From CAZHGD01 sp964531735 (GTDB lineage: Bacteria; Armatimonadota; UBA10988), in NCBI GenBank assembly GCA_964531735.1, contig CAZHGD010000022.1, positions 1 through 59,141 on the forward strand: a stretch of 59,141 nt of DNA, written 5' to 3'. Below the pieces are notes generated by a model. It had not been told where the DNA came from. It saw only the letters and a program-made list of their open reading frames with translations, and ran no database searches. Every line of letters starts with the position of its first letter. The first letter of the stretch is position 1. The position numbers and the translations under genes are program-made. This document shows, piece by piece, positions 8,440 through 15,945 of the stretch.

Positions 8440-9432
8440 TCAGGCGGTCAGCGTGACCACCCGCCCGCCCGCCGCGGACTCGTAGGCCGCCAGCACGAAC
8501 GCCAGGTCGGCCCGGGCCTCGGGTCCGCCCATGCGCGGGCGGCCACCACTGGCGACGCAGGCCACGAAATCGGCCATCACCGCGCCAAAACCGAATTGGT
8601 TCTCCAGCGTGTAGGTGACCGTCTGCTCGGGCAGGCGATCGCTGGTGACCTGGAGCGTGCCGCCTTCGACGGTCAGCGTGCCTGCGGTGCCGCTGATGCG
8701 GAAGGTCAGCCCCGGAGTGTGCCGGGCCGACCACAGCACGGTCAGCACGGCCAGGACCCCATCGGCGAACTCGGCCGTGACCACCGCGGTGTCCTCGGCC
8801 GGAAACACGTCCCGGACCCGGCGCGTGAGGCACGACACCCGCACCGGCGTGCCCAGCAGCCCGAGCAGCAGGTCGACATGGTGGATGCCGCCGTCGATCA
8901 GGGCGCCGCCACCCATGGTCGCCGTGTCGAACCGCCAGGCCGTGTTCATGTAGTCGCCGCCCTGGTACCACGGCATCACCGACTGCACCAGCACCACCTG
9001 GCCGATGACACCCTCGGCGAGCAACTCCTGCGCCCGGCTGATCGCGGGCAGGTAGCGGCAGGTCTCGGCGATGGCCAGCACGCGGCCCGCGCGCTCGGCG
9101 GCGGCGATCATCGCGTCGGCGTCGGCCAGATTGGTCGCGATCGGCTTCTGGCAGAGCACGTGCCGCCCAGCGGCCAGGGCCTCTTCGGTCACGCAGCGGT
9201 GCAGGTGGTGCGGCAGACACAGGTCGACCGCGTCGAGAGCGGGGTCGGCCAGCAGGTCGCGGTAGTCCGTGTAGACCCGCGCGCCGCCGAGTTGCGCGGC
9301 CGCCTGCTCCGCGCGCGCTCGGTCCACGTCGCAGACCGCGGCCACCGTCGCCTGCTCGCCTTGGGCCTGCCATCCTTTGAGATGCCAGGCGCTGATGATG
9401 CCACAACCAACCAGTCCGACTTGCACTGCCAT
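8440..9432 (-). CDS. Gfo/Idh/MocA family oxidoreductase
   Basis: This is a 330-residue NAD(P)-dependent sugar dehydrogenase-like protein starting at ATG 9432. The N-terminal Rossmann domain has GLVGCGIIS at 6-14 and CDVDRARAE for the cofactor ribose. The usual EKP motif reads CQKPIA near residue 95, with the lysine kept. GGALIDGGIHHVDLLL near 185-200 carries the conserved catalytic His-x-x-Asp region, and the C-terminal half is the open beta-sheet dimerisation domain. Length and layout are typical. It probably oxidises a sugar, sugar acid or inositol, but the substrate is not predictable. It shares a divergent intergenic region with the PhyH gene. Confidence 0.9.
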   Translation of the reverse strand: MAVQVGLVGCGIISAWHLKGWQAQGEQATVAAVCDVDRARAEQAAAQLGGARVYTDYRDLLADPALDAVDLCLPHHLHRCVTEEALAAGRHVLCQKPIATNLADADAMIAAAERAGRVLAIAETCRYLPAISRAQELLAEGVIGQVVLVQSVMPWYQGGDYMNTAWRFDTATMGGGALIDGGIHHVDLLLGLLGTPVRVSCLTRRVRDVFPAEDTAVVTAEFADGVLAVLTVLWSARHTPGLTFRISGTAGTLTVEGGTLQVTSDRLPEQTVTYTLENQFGFGAVMADFVACVASGGRPRMGGPEARADLAFVLAAYESAAGGRVVTLTA

Positions 9433-9494
9433 CGCTCACACCTGCCCGGCACGCTATCAGGTCAGCCGCCGATGGTCAACGGTCAACCGCCGCC

Positions 9495-9523
9495 TTGACA
9501 GCCAACCAGCGGCTCCGCATACT
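9495..9523 (+). promoter_or_regulatory. Sigma-70 promoter of the PhyH dioxygenase gene
   Basis: A perfect TTGACA (9495-9500) is followed after 17 bases by CATACT (9518-9523). The predicted start of transcription is near 9530, which would make GTG 9535 almost leaderless and favours GTG 9550. Two abutting GGTCAAC heptamers (9474-9487) lie just upstream of the -35 box and could be an operator half-site pair. Confidence 0.55.
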
Positions 9524-9549
9524 CGCTGCGACGGGTGAGACTGACCACG

Positions 9550-10311
9550 GTGGAACTGACTCCCGACCAGATCGAGCGTTACCGGGCCGACGGCTACCTG
9601 CCTCTGCCGGGGTTGTTCAGCGCGGCGGAGATGGACCGGCTGCGCGCGGAGGCCGACCGGCTGGCGTCCAGCGATCTGGTCCACGAGGACAACCTGCGCA
9701 CCCGCTTCAGCCACCTGGCCGACGGCACGCCGGCCCTGGAGCGCATCGATCCCGTGACCACCTGCTCCGACGCCTTCGCCGCGGTCGCGCGCGATGCACG
9801 CCTGCTCGAACCGGTGCGCCAACTGCTCGGCGAGGCGCCACTGCTGTTCAAGGACCAGTTGCTGCCCAAGCCGCCCGGCATGGGCGGCTACACGGCGCAC
9901 CAGGACCACGCCTGGTGGCAACTGTTCCCGCGGGCCAAGCTGCTCTCGGTGATGGTCGCCATCGACGCCGCCGACGCCGAGAACGGGGCCATGGAGATGC
10001 ACCCAGGCCGGCACTCACGGCTGTGGACGCCCACCGGCGAGATGCGTCACCTGACCGACGCCGAATGCACCGAACTCGGACTGACTGACTGGCAGCTCAT
10101 CGAGACCGCGCCGGGTGACGTGCTGGTGTTCCACTGCCTGACCCCTCACCGCAGTGGCCCCAACCGATCGCAGCGGTCGCGCCGGCAGTTCGTGCCCTCG
10201 TACAACGGTGCCGGTTACGGTGACCTGTTCCAGATGCACTACGAGCATTACGACTGGACGCTACGCAGCGCGTTGAGCGACGAGGCCCGCCGACGGCTGT
10301 TCATGCGCTGA
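9550..10311 (+). CDS. Phytanoyl-CoA dioxygenase (PhyH) family protein
   Basis: The protein has 253 residues from GTG 9550; GTG 9535 would add five. It is a non-haem Fe(II)/2-oxoglutarate-dependent oxygenase. The start VELTPDQIERYRADGYLPLP is the standard family N-terminus. The iron ligands are in HQDHAWW (His117, Asp119) and the distal LTPHRSGPN (His200). An arginine in the following RSQRSRRQF stretch would bind 2-oxoglutarate, and GAMEMHPGRHS is the usual connecting strand. Bacterial PhyH proteins hydroxylate varied small molecules; the substrate here is unknown. The start was chosen from the family pattern and from the promoter just upstream. Confidence 0.88.
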   Translation: MELTPDQIERYRADGYLPLPGLFSAAEMDRLRAEADRLASSDLVHEDNLRTRFSHLADGTPALERIDPVTTCSDAFAAVARDARLLEPVRQLLGEAPLLFKDQLLPKPPGMGGYTAHQDHAWWQLFPRAKLLSVMVAIDAADAENGAMEMHPGRHSRLWTPTGEMRHLTDAECTELGLTDWQLIETAPGDVLVFHCLTPHRSGPNRSQRSRRQFVPSYNGAGYGDLFQMHYEHYDWTLRSALSDEARRRLFMR

Positions 10312-10325
10312 GACGGCGACGCCGG

Positions 10326-11090
10326 CTACCCGTGGAACATCACCAGCAGGTCATAGAGCGCATGGGTCCAGACCGCCACGCCAAAGCCGCGCGTCGCGTA
10401 GAGCGTGGCCAACACGCCGCCGGCCACGAAGCGGTAGATGAACCGGTCGACGCTGAACGCCTCGGAACCCAGGCCGATGTGGTGCGCCAGCGAGAACAGC
10501 AATGAGCTGCCCAGCACCGCCAGGACCCAGGAGACCAGCCACTCGATCCCCAGGGCGCGATGCAGCACCAGCATCATCAGGCCCATCACGATGACGCGGA
10601 ACAGCAGTTCCTCGTAGATGCCGGCCCCGAGCGCCATGGTCAGGTTGTACAGCGGCCCGCCGGCGGCCAGGCCGATCTGCAGCGGCCACGTGCCGCCCAG
10701 CAGCGCGATGATGCGCGTGACCACCTCACCCAGGAACAGCGCGTAGACCAGGCTCTCGGTCAACATGCCGATGAAGAAGCGCGGCTGGAAGCCCTGCGCC
10801 TGCGCGCGCTGGCGCGAGCCGTCGAGCCACCAGCAGGCGATGCCCGCCAGCACGATGGCCGTCAGGAAGGCCAGCAGCCGATGCTGCGGCTCGAGCGCCA
10901 GCAGCAAGCTCTTCAGCAGTACATCGGCGCCGTTGGCGTAGTTCGGCTGAAAGACGAACTCCAGCAGTTCGTAGCCGACCAGCACCGGCAGGGCGAACAG
11001 GAATCCGTACCAGGCGCCACGCGTGACGCGGAAGTAGGCCGAGACCGGGTTGGGTGAGCGCGAGCCCTTCATGTTGGTCGAGGTTACCAC
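10326..11090 (-). CDS. CPBP family intramembrane metalloprotease
   Basis: This is a 254-residue integral membrane protein with about six to seven hydrophobic segments. It carries the three CPBP (CAAX protease and bacteriocin-processing, Abi) motifs: EELLFR at 160-165, FSLAHH at 199-204 and HALYD at 243-247. These supply the glutamates and histidines of the active site. Such proteases act on membrane substrates, sometimes for bacteriocin self-immunity or protein maturation, and no partner is visible next to it. GTG at 11090 has an AGGA sequence nine bases upstream; ATG at 11072 is an alternative. It converges with the PhyH gene, stop to stop 14 bases apart. Confidence 0.85.
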   Translation of the reverse strand: MVTSTNMKGSRSPNPVSAYFRVTRGAWYGFLFALPVLVGYELLEFVFQPNYANGADVLLKSLLLALEPQHRLLAFLTAIVLAGIACWWLDGSRQRAQAQGFQPRFFIGMLTESLVYALFLGEVVTRIIALLGGTWPLQIGLAAGGPLYNLTMALGAGIYEELLFRVIVMGLMMLVLHRALGIEWLVSWVLAVLGSSLLFSLAHHIGLGSEAFSVDRFIYRFVAGGVLATLYATRGFGVAVWTHALYDLLVMFHG

Positions 11091-11186
11091 GGCGCGATCC
11101 TGTCGGCAACTGCTGACCGTGGTCCGCGCTGGGAGTGCTCGCCATTACGCCGGGCCGGCTCGCGCCTGTAGCGCGCCCGTAGACAC

Positions 11187-11213
11187 ACACGGCCCGGGAT
11201 ACCCGGGCCGTGT
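11187..11213 (-). terminator. Strong 12-bp hairpin downstream of the sugar transferase gene
   Basis: ACACGGCCCGGG (11187-11198) and CCCGGGCCGTGT (11202-11213) form a perfect stem around a three-base ATA loop. It follows the sugar transferase stop and precedes the CPBP gene. No T-run is present on either strand. Confidence 0.55.
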
Positions 11214-11240
11214 CGAACGAGTGGGTGTGGCGGTCAGGTG

Positions 11241-11981
11241 CTAGTGGGCGCCGCGCCCGGTGAACATGACCGAGACGGTCTGCCAGCAGATCTGCGTGTC
11301 GAGCCACGGCGAGCGGCGGCGGATGTACTCCAGATCGTGGCGGACCTTGCGGCGCACGTCGTCGATGTTGCGGTCGTAGCCCTGGCGGACCTGCGACAGC
11401 CCGGTGATGCCCGGGGTGACCCAGTGCCGGTCCGCGTAGCCGTCGATCTGCGCCACGAACTGCTTGACGAACTCGGGGCGCTCGGGTCGCGGACCCACCA
11501 GGGTCATCTCACCGCGCAGCACGTTGAGGAGCTGCGGAATCTCATCCAGGCGCGTAGCGCGGAGGAACCGGCCGACGCGGGTCACCCGCGGGTCATGCTC
11601 CTGCGCCCAGACCGGACCGGTGGCCGCCTCGGCGTCCTGCCGCATGGTGCGGAACTTGATCATGTTGAAGACTTGGCCGTGGCCGCCCTCGCGGCGGAGG
11701 TTGAGCCGGAAGACATTGCCGAAGACCCGCATCTCGACCTGCTGGCGCCGGCGGTTGCGGCCGACGCGGCGCTGGCTGTAGAACACCGGGCCGCGGCTGT
11801 CCAGCTTGATGGCCACCGCGATCAGCACGAACAAGGGCGCCGTCAGCAGGATGCCGACCGACGCCACGAGGATATCGACCAGGCGCCGCACGCGGTCATA
11901 GACCACGAACTGCGGCATCTGCGTCAGAACCGCCACGTCAACTGGCCCAACTGCTGGCTGTACAGCCTTGATGTTCTGCAT
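11241..11981 (-). CDS. Bacterial sugar transferase (polyprenyl-phosphate hexose-1-phosphate transferase)
   Basis: The protein has 246 residues from ATG 11981; GTG 11996 is possible. It is a PF02397 membrane-anchored initiating enzyme that moves a sugar-1-phosphate from a UDP-sugar to undecaprenyl phosphate. A single hydrophobic hairpin (about residues 37-58, ILVASVGILLTAPLFVLIAV) precedes the catalytic domain. Signatures are FNMIKFRTM, RLDEIPQLLNVLRGEM, LVGPRPERPEF and TPGITGLSQV. It has the short form without the N-terminal four-helix region of WbaP. A sigma-54 promoter lies directly upstream. The ATG start fits that promoter and has GGTGAG seven bases before it. It probably starts exopolysaccharide or glycoprotein glycan synthesis. 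Confidence 0.9.
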   Translation of the reverse strand: MQNIKAVQPAVGPVDVAVLTQMPQFVVYDRVRRLVDILVASVGILLTAPLFVLIAVAIKLDSRGPVFYSQRRVGRNRRRQQVEMRVFGNVFRLNLRREGGHGQVFNMIKFRTMRQDAEAATGPVWAQEHDPRVTRVGRFLRATRLDEIPQLLNVLRGEMTLVGPRPERPEFVKQFVAQIDGYADRHWVTPGITGLSQVRQGYDRNIDDVRRKVRHDLEYIRRRSPWLDTQICWQTVSVMFTGRGAH

Positions 11982-12015
11982 CGTTTGGCTCACCACCGAC
12001 CACTATCCCGGTTAC

Positions 12016-12031
12016 TGCAAGCCCCGTGCCA
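12016..12031 (-). promoter_or_regulatory. Sigma-54 promoter (-24/-12) of the sugar transferase gene
   Basis: On the minus strand the sequence reads TGGCAC, GGGGC, TTGCA, a perfect fit to the RpoN consensus TGGCACG-N4-TTGCA with a T before it. The predicted transcription start is near 12005, giving a leader of about 24 bases to ATG 11981. RpoN promoters need an enhancer-binding activator. Confidence 0.75.
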
Positions 12032-12047
12032 AGTGGCCCATTTTCCT

Positions 12048-12063
12048 TAGCCCGTTTGGGCTA
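12048..12063. repeat. Short inverted repeat upstream of the sigma-54 promoter
   Basis: TAGCCC and GGGCTA flank GTTT, a perfect 6-bp dyad about 17 bases upstream of the -24 element. It could be part of an activator site, though it is closer than typical enhancer sites. Otherwise it is unexplained. Confidence 0.3.
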
Positions 12064-12146
12064 GGCCCGCTCACCATGGCCGGGCCGATCCGCAGCACTG
12101 TCAGAGGATCTACCATAGCGAACCCGGATCCGGGGTAACTGCGTAG

Positions 12147-13103
12147 TTAATATTGGCTATGAGTATACGTCAGCTCGGCCAATAGCCACCGGTGATCGGA
12201 GCACGATGACCGCCGGACCTGGGCGCGGCGTGCGGGCAGCGCACTGCTGGTCCAGATCTGATCGATACGCGCCACCGGGAGTCGGTTGGGCACGGTGTCG
12301 CCCCAGCCAGCTCCGGCGGCGGTCCAGGCGTCGCGCAAGGTGGCGCCCAGCGAGCGGCACAACGGCTCGTCGGCCGACTCGTTGAAATCGCCGCCGACCA
12401 CTATGGGCAGTCCAGGCGGCACCGCCCGGACTCGGGCCAGCAGTTCCGCCATCTGCTGCCGGTGCCGCTGCCGCGCCGCGGCCAACTCGGTGCGCTGCGC
12501 CGCCGACCAGAGTCGCCAGGGCCGCGGCAGGTGGTCGAAGTGGACACAGAAGACCGCCAACTCGGGCCCGTCGCCCAGCCGGACGCGGCTCTCGACCAGA
12601 TACGGCAGCACCGGCGGCACCGGTCGGATCTCGCCCCAGGTCGCCACGACGGCATCGGGTGTCACCACATGGTGGAGGGCCGTCCCGTGCAGTTCGGCCC
12701 ACAACGGGCGCAGCAGCGAGCCGCCCGGCGACTCCTGGAGCAGCAGTATGTCCGGCCGCGGCCGCGCGGCTTCGCGCGCCGCCGCCACCTGGCCCCACCG
12801 GCAGTTGACGCTGACCACGCGGATGGTGCCGGCCGGCGCCACGCGGCGCCGGCAGAGGCCCGCCAGCTCACCGCCGAACCAGCCCCACGCCACCAGCCAC
12901 GCCACGACCAACGCCAGCCAGCGCCGGCGGCCGTCGCGTTCCGGTCCCAGCACCAGCAGGGCCAGACCGCCGGCCGCGACCAGCGTGAACGGCCAGACGG
13001 TGACCGGCGCCAGCGCGTCCGACGGCGCGAGTCGGCAGAGCACCGACCCGCTCAGCAACAGCGCGCTGGTCACAGTGGCGACACGGCGCAGGGGTGACAG
13101 CAT
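12147..13103 (-). CDS. Endonuclease/exonuclease/phosphatase (EEP) family protein with membrane anchor, copy 1
   Basis: The 318-residue protein starts at ATG 13103, 43 bases after the previous stop. Residues 8-27, 31-52 and 62-77 are hydrophobic and anchor it to the membrane. The EEP catalytic domain follows: SVNCRWG (Asn100), LLQESPGG (Glu124), GGDFN at 237-241, RIDQI at 279-283 and SDH at 302-304, all of the metal and catalytic positions of the DNase I-like fold. Possible substrates are phosphodiesters such as nucleic acid, lipid head groups or inositol phosphates; the membrane anchor favours an extracytoplasmic or lipid role. It is a tandem paralogue of the next gene, sharing TVWPF in the anchor and the same residue spacing. 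Confidence 0.85.
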   Translation of the reverse strand: MLSPLRRVATVTSALLLSGSVLCRLAPSDALAPVTVWPFTLVAAGGLALLVLGPERDGRRRWLALVVAWLVAWGWFGGELAGLCRRRVAPAGTIRVVSVNCRWGQVAAAREAARPRPDILLLQESPGGSLLRPLWAELHGTALHHVVTPDAVVATWGEIRPVPPVLPYLVESRVRLGDGPELAVFCVHFDHLPRPWRLWSAAQRTELAAARQRHRQQMAELLARVRAVPPGLPIVVGGDFNESADEPLCRSLGATLRDAWTAAGAGWGDTVPNRLPVARIDQIWTSSALPARRAQVRRSSCSDHRWLLAELTYTHSQY

Positions 13104-13146
13104 GGCCGCCGATTCCGCGACCCGCGGCCGGTTCCTGTCGCTCGTC

Positions 13147-14094
13147 TCAGCTTGGCCCGTCCAACTCGGTGATGACCAGACGGTGGTCCGATGACGCCGT
13201 CTGCACGGCGCGGACCCGGAGCGCCCGGAAGTGGCGGCTGACCTGGATCTGGTCGATGCGCGACATGGGCACGTCGTTGATGATGGTGTTGCCCCACCCG
13301 ACGCCGGCCATGGGCCAGGTGTCGCGGCACCAGGGCGCGAGCAACCGGCAGACGGCATCGCGGCCCGGCGCGTTGAAGTCGCCACCGGCAATGACCGGCG
13401 TGCCCGGCGGCAGTTCGCGTAGCCGCTCGGCGATCTCGGCCATCTCGCGCCGGTGGCGGCGCCGGTTCTCGTTGAGCGCGCCGCGCTCGCGCGAGGACCA
13501 CAGCCGCAAGCTGACCGGCACCGGCGACAGCCGCAGCGAGACCACCACGATCTCCGGTCCGCGGTCGAGCCGCACGCGGGCCATGGTGTAGTGCAGCGCC
13601 TCGGGCGGCAGCGGCGTCACGGTGCCGCGAGCCAGCACGCTGCCGTCATGCCCGACCAGCACGCACCCGTCGCGCCCGGTCCACTCCCGACCCAGTCGCG
13701 CCAGGTCGCCGCCGCCCGGCGTCTCCTGCAACAGTACGATGTCGGGCTCGTACGTCAGCGCCTCGGCAGCGGCCTCGATCTGTCCGCCGGCGCAGTTGAG
13801 CGTCACCACCCGGAGCCCGCGCGTCGGCGCAGCACGGTGCCGCAGCAGGCCCGGCACCTCATCGCAGAACACCACCGCAGCCAGCAGCCAGGCCAACAGC
13901 ACGCCGTGCCAGAACCGCCGCAGTTCGTGACCGTGCCCGATCAGCAGGACCCACAGACCGAACGGCAGCCAGCCCCAGAACGGCCACACCGTCACGAACG
14001 CCACGGCATCGGCCTGGCTGAGGTGACAGGCGCACAACACCGCCAGCAGAGCCGCACTGAGCACCATCGCGCCGAGGCGTACCCGTTGCCACAT
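13147..14094 (-). CDS. EEP family protein with membrane anchor, copy 2
   Basis: The protein has 315 residues from ATG 14094 (GGAG about seven bases upstream; GTG 14109 also possible). Three N-terminal hydrophobic stretches are followed by a complete EEP domain: TLNCAGG (Asn100), LLQETPGG (Glu124), GGDFN, SRIDQI and SSDHRLVI. The catalytic residues fall at nearly identical positions to copy 1 downstream, and both share VTVWPF in the second membrane segment, so the pair arose by tandem duplication and then diverged strongly. The function is as for copy 1: a membrane-bound phosphodiesterase of unknown substrate. Confidence 0.85.
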   Translation of the reverse strand: MWQRVRLGAMVLSAALLAVLCACHLSQADAVAFVTVWPFWGWLPFGLWVLLIGHGHELRRFWHGVLLAWLLAAVVFCDEVPGLLRHRAAPTRGLRVVTLNCAGGQIEAAAEALTYEPDIVLLQETPGGGDLARLGREWTGRDGCVLVGHDGSVLARGTVTPLPPEALHYTMARVRLDRGPEIVVVSLRLSPVPVSLRLWSSRERGALNENRRRHRREMAEIAERLRELPPGTPVIAGGDFNAPGRDAVCRLLAPWCRDTWPMAGVGWGNTIINDVPMSRIDQIQVSRHFRALRVRAVQTASSDHRLVITELDGPS

Positions 14095-14187
14095 GCCCCA
14101 CTCCACCACGCGCCCGCGCTCAGCTCCGGCCGGGCTGGTCGTATGATGGCCCGGCTGCCGCCGCGGCCAAACCCGTGGTGGCGGCGC

Positions 14188-14367
14188 TCACTCGGCCGGC
14201 CGGTCCGCCCGGTGGGCGGTCACGACGAGCACCTGGCCGCAGTGGCGACACCGCGGTTGGGCGCCACCGGGGCGCGCGCGCAGCACTTGGCGCTGATGGC
14301 AGTGCCGGCAGGTGACAATCCGCTGCGCCATCTGCGCCGCAATGGCCGCCAGAGTTGCTGGGTTCAT
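14188..14367 (-). CDS. Small zinc-ribbon protein (59 residues)
   Basis: A short gene from ATG 14367 encodes a 59-residue basic protein. Two CxxC knuckles, TCRHCHQ at 19-25 and RCRHCGQ at 39-45, are 16 residues apart and form a classic zinc ribbon. The rest is short flanking sequence (NPATLAAIAAQMAQ at the start). It lies between the propeller lipoprotein gene and EEP copy 2 on the same strand. No enzymatic motif is present. It may bind nucleic acid or simply be a structural zinc protein. The function is unknown. Confidence 0.65.
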   Translation of the reverse strand: MNPATLAAIAAQMAQRIVTCRHCHQRQVLRARPGGAQPRCRHCGQVLVVTAHRADRPAE

Positions 14368-14400
14368 GATGCGGATCGGTGCCCTCGCGGCGGCGGGGCA

Positions 14401-15945
14401 TTACCGCGGCAGTTCGCCGCCGCCGGCCGCCCGCCACGGCGGGTCCTTGGACTCGCCGAACGGCTCGGGCAAGCCCTCGCCTTGCGGCGTCCCGTCGCGC
14501 ACCACGCCGGCAATGCGGCGCGCGCTGTAGGGCACCGGCGTCACCGACAGCTCCGGCCGGTTGAAGCTGGTCATCAGTGCGTCGTAGTAGCCGGGCTCGG
14601 CTTGCGGCAGCAGCAATGGCGTGCTCGTTTGGCCGTCGGCGCTCAGGTAGCTCAGGTAGGGCCGCACGAACAACCCGTCGCGCCGCTTGCTGCTCAGCAC
14701 CAGCCAGCGCCCGTTGCTCGACAGACTGAACCAGCTCTCGCATCGTTCGCTGTTGCACTCCAGGCGCGTCAGCCGGCCGGTGGCCAGCTCCAGCCGGTAG
14801 AGGTCGCTCTCGACATGGTGCACCGGGAAGCAGCCATAGTCGCAGCGGCAGAACAGCACGAAACGCCCGTCGGGGGTGAGCCGTGGCAACGCTGCGCTGC
14901 CGCCGAGTTGCTCGGCGCTGAGCACCGTCTCCGGCGCGCCCCAGGCGTTCTGGTCCAGGTCATAGGCGACTCGGCCCAGACCGTAGCGAAGCTGATCGTG
15001 GTTGGCCGGCGGCACCGCGCTGTCCGACGGCCAGATCGCCTTCGCCCAGCAGTAGTACAGCCAGCGGCCGTCGGCCGACCAGGTCGGCCAGGTGACCATC
15101 ACGCCTGGCTCGGCCAGCTTCGGCACCGTCGCCACCTGGAGCGTCTCCGGGTCGAGCACGCACAGCCCGGAACGCAGATCCAGCACATCACGGCTGTCGT
15201 CACGCGCCGGATGGAACCACTGGCGTACCTCATTGGCGCTGAAGACCAGCACCCGCCCGCTCGGATGCCAGGCCGGATAGCCGGTCTTCGCCTTCAAGCG
15301 CAGCAGCCGCCCACCAGACGAGAGGACACCACCGGTGCCGTAGATCTTGCTCCGGATGGCCAGATGGAACACGTCGCCTCGCCCGGCCGCGAACGAGTGG
15401 CAGTTGACGCAGCCGTTCTCCATCTGCCGACTGTGCAGCACCAGCCGCTCGGCATGGCTGGTCAGGTCACGCTGGAACAGGCCTTGCGATGACCAGACGT
15501 TGTCGAGCGGTGTCAGCAGGCGGTACGTCAGGTAGCGATCGATGTCCTCGGCGGCGACCATCAGCGACACGGGGGTGAAGGCCAGCCAGCGGTCGCCGAC
15601 CTCGCGGACCGCGACCTCCAGCTTCAGCGCCGCGCCGCGGTTCGCCAGCAGTAGTTGGCGCCAACGGGCCGCCGGCCACCGCATCAGCTCGGGCCGACCC
15701 GCGATGACCAGTGGCGCCCCCGACGGACCGGATAGCCGCGCCAGACACTCGCGGCCCGGCGCCCGGACACGAAAGCTCGGCGCGGCCAGGTTCGGCGGCA
15801 GTACCCGGCCGGCCAGTTCCGGATCGAGGCTCGGCGCCTCGGCCATGGCCACGGTGGCCGGCCATCGCGCCGGCGACACCGCGGCACAACCGGCCAGCCA
15901 GGCCACGGCCAGGAAGCCGGCAACGCCGGCGAGCGGCGCCCTCAC
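14401..15945 (-). CDS. Lipoprotein with CxxCH haem motif and TolB-type beta-propeller
   Basis: The 514-residue protein starts with GTG at 15945, overlapping the stop of the upstream gene (GTGA). A signal peptide ends in the lipobox WLAGC, with Cys20 the lipidated residue. Residues 60-170 form an N-terminal domain. NGCVNCHSF at 177-185 holds one c-type haem-binding CxxCH. The rest has WD40-like PD40/TolB blades (YPAWHPSGRVLVFS, WPTWSADGRWLYY, RLTPDGRFVLF, SLSSNGRWLVLS). It would be anchored in the periplasm or outer face, perhaps as an electron-transfer or sensing protein. Translational coupling with the polytopic membrane protein upstream suggests a complex. Confidence 0.8.
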   Translation of the reverse strand: MRAPLAGVAGFLAVAWLAGCAAVSPARWPATVAMAEAPSLDPELAGRVLPPNLAAPSFRVRAPGRECLARLSGPSGAPLVIAGRPELMRWPAARWRQLLLANRGAALKLEVAVREVGDRWLAFTPVSLMVAAEDIDRYLTYRLLTPLDNVWSSQGLFQRDLTSHAERLVLHSRQMENGCVNCHSFAAGRGDVFHLAIRSKIYGTGGVLSSGGRLLRLKAKTGYPAWHPSGRVLVFSANEVRQWFHPARDDSRDVLDLRSGLCVLDPETLQVATVPKLAEPGVMVTWPTWSADGRWLYYCWAKAIWPSDSAVPPANHDQLRYGLGRVAYDLDQNAWGAPETVLSAEQLGGSAALPRLTPDGRFVLFCRCDYGCFPVHHVESDLYRLELATGRLTRLECNSERCESWFSLSSNGRWLVLSSKRRDGLFVRPYLSYLSADGQTSTPLLLPQAEPGYYDALMTSFNRPELSVTPVPYSARRIAGVVRDGTPQGEGLPEPFGESKDPPWRAAGGGELPR

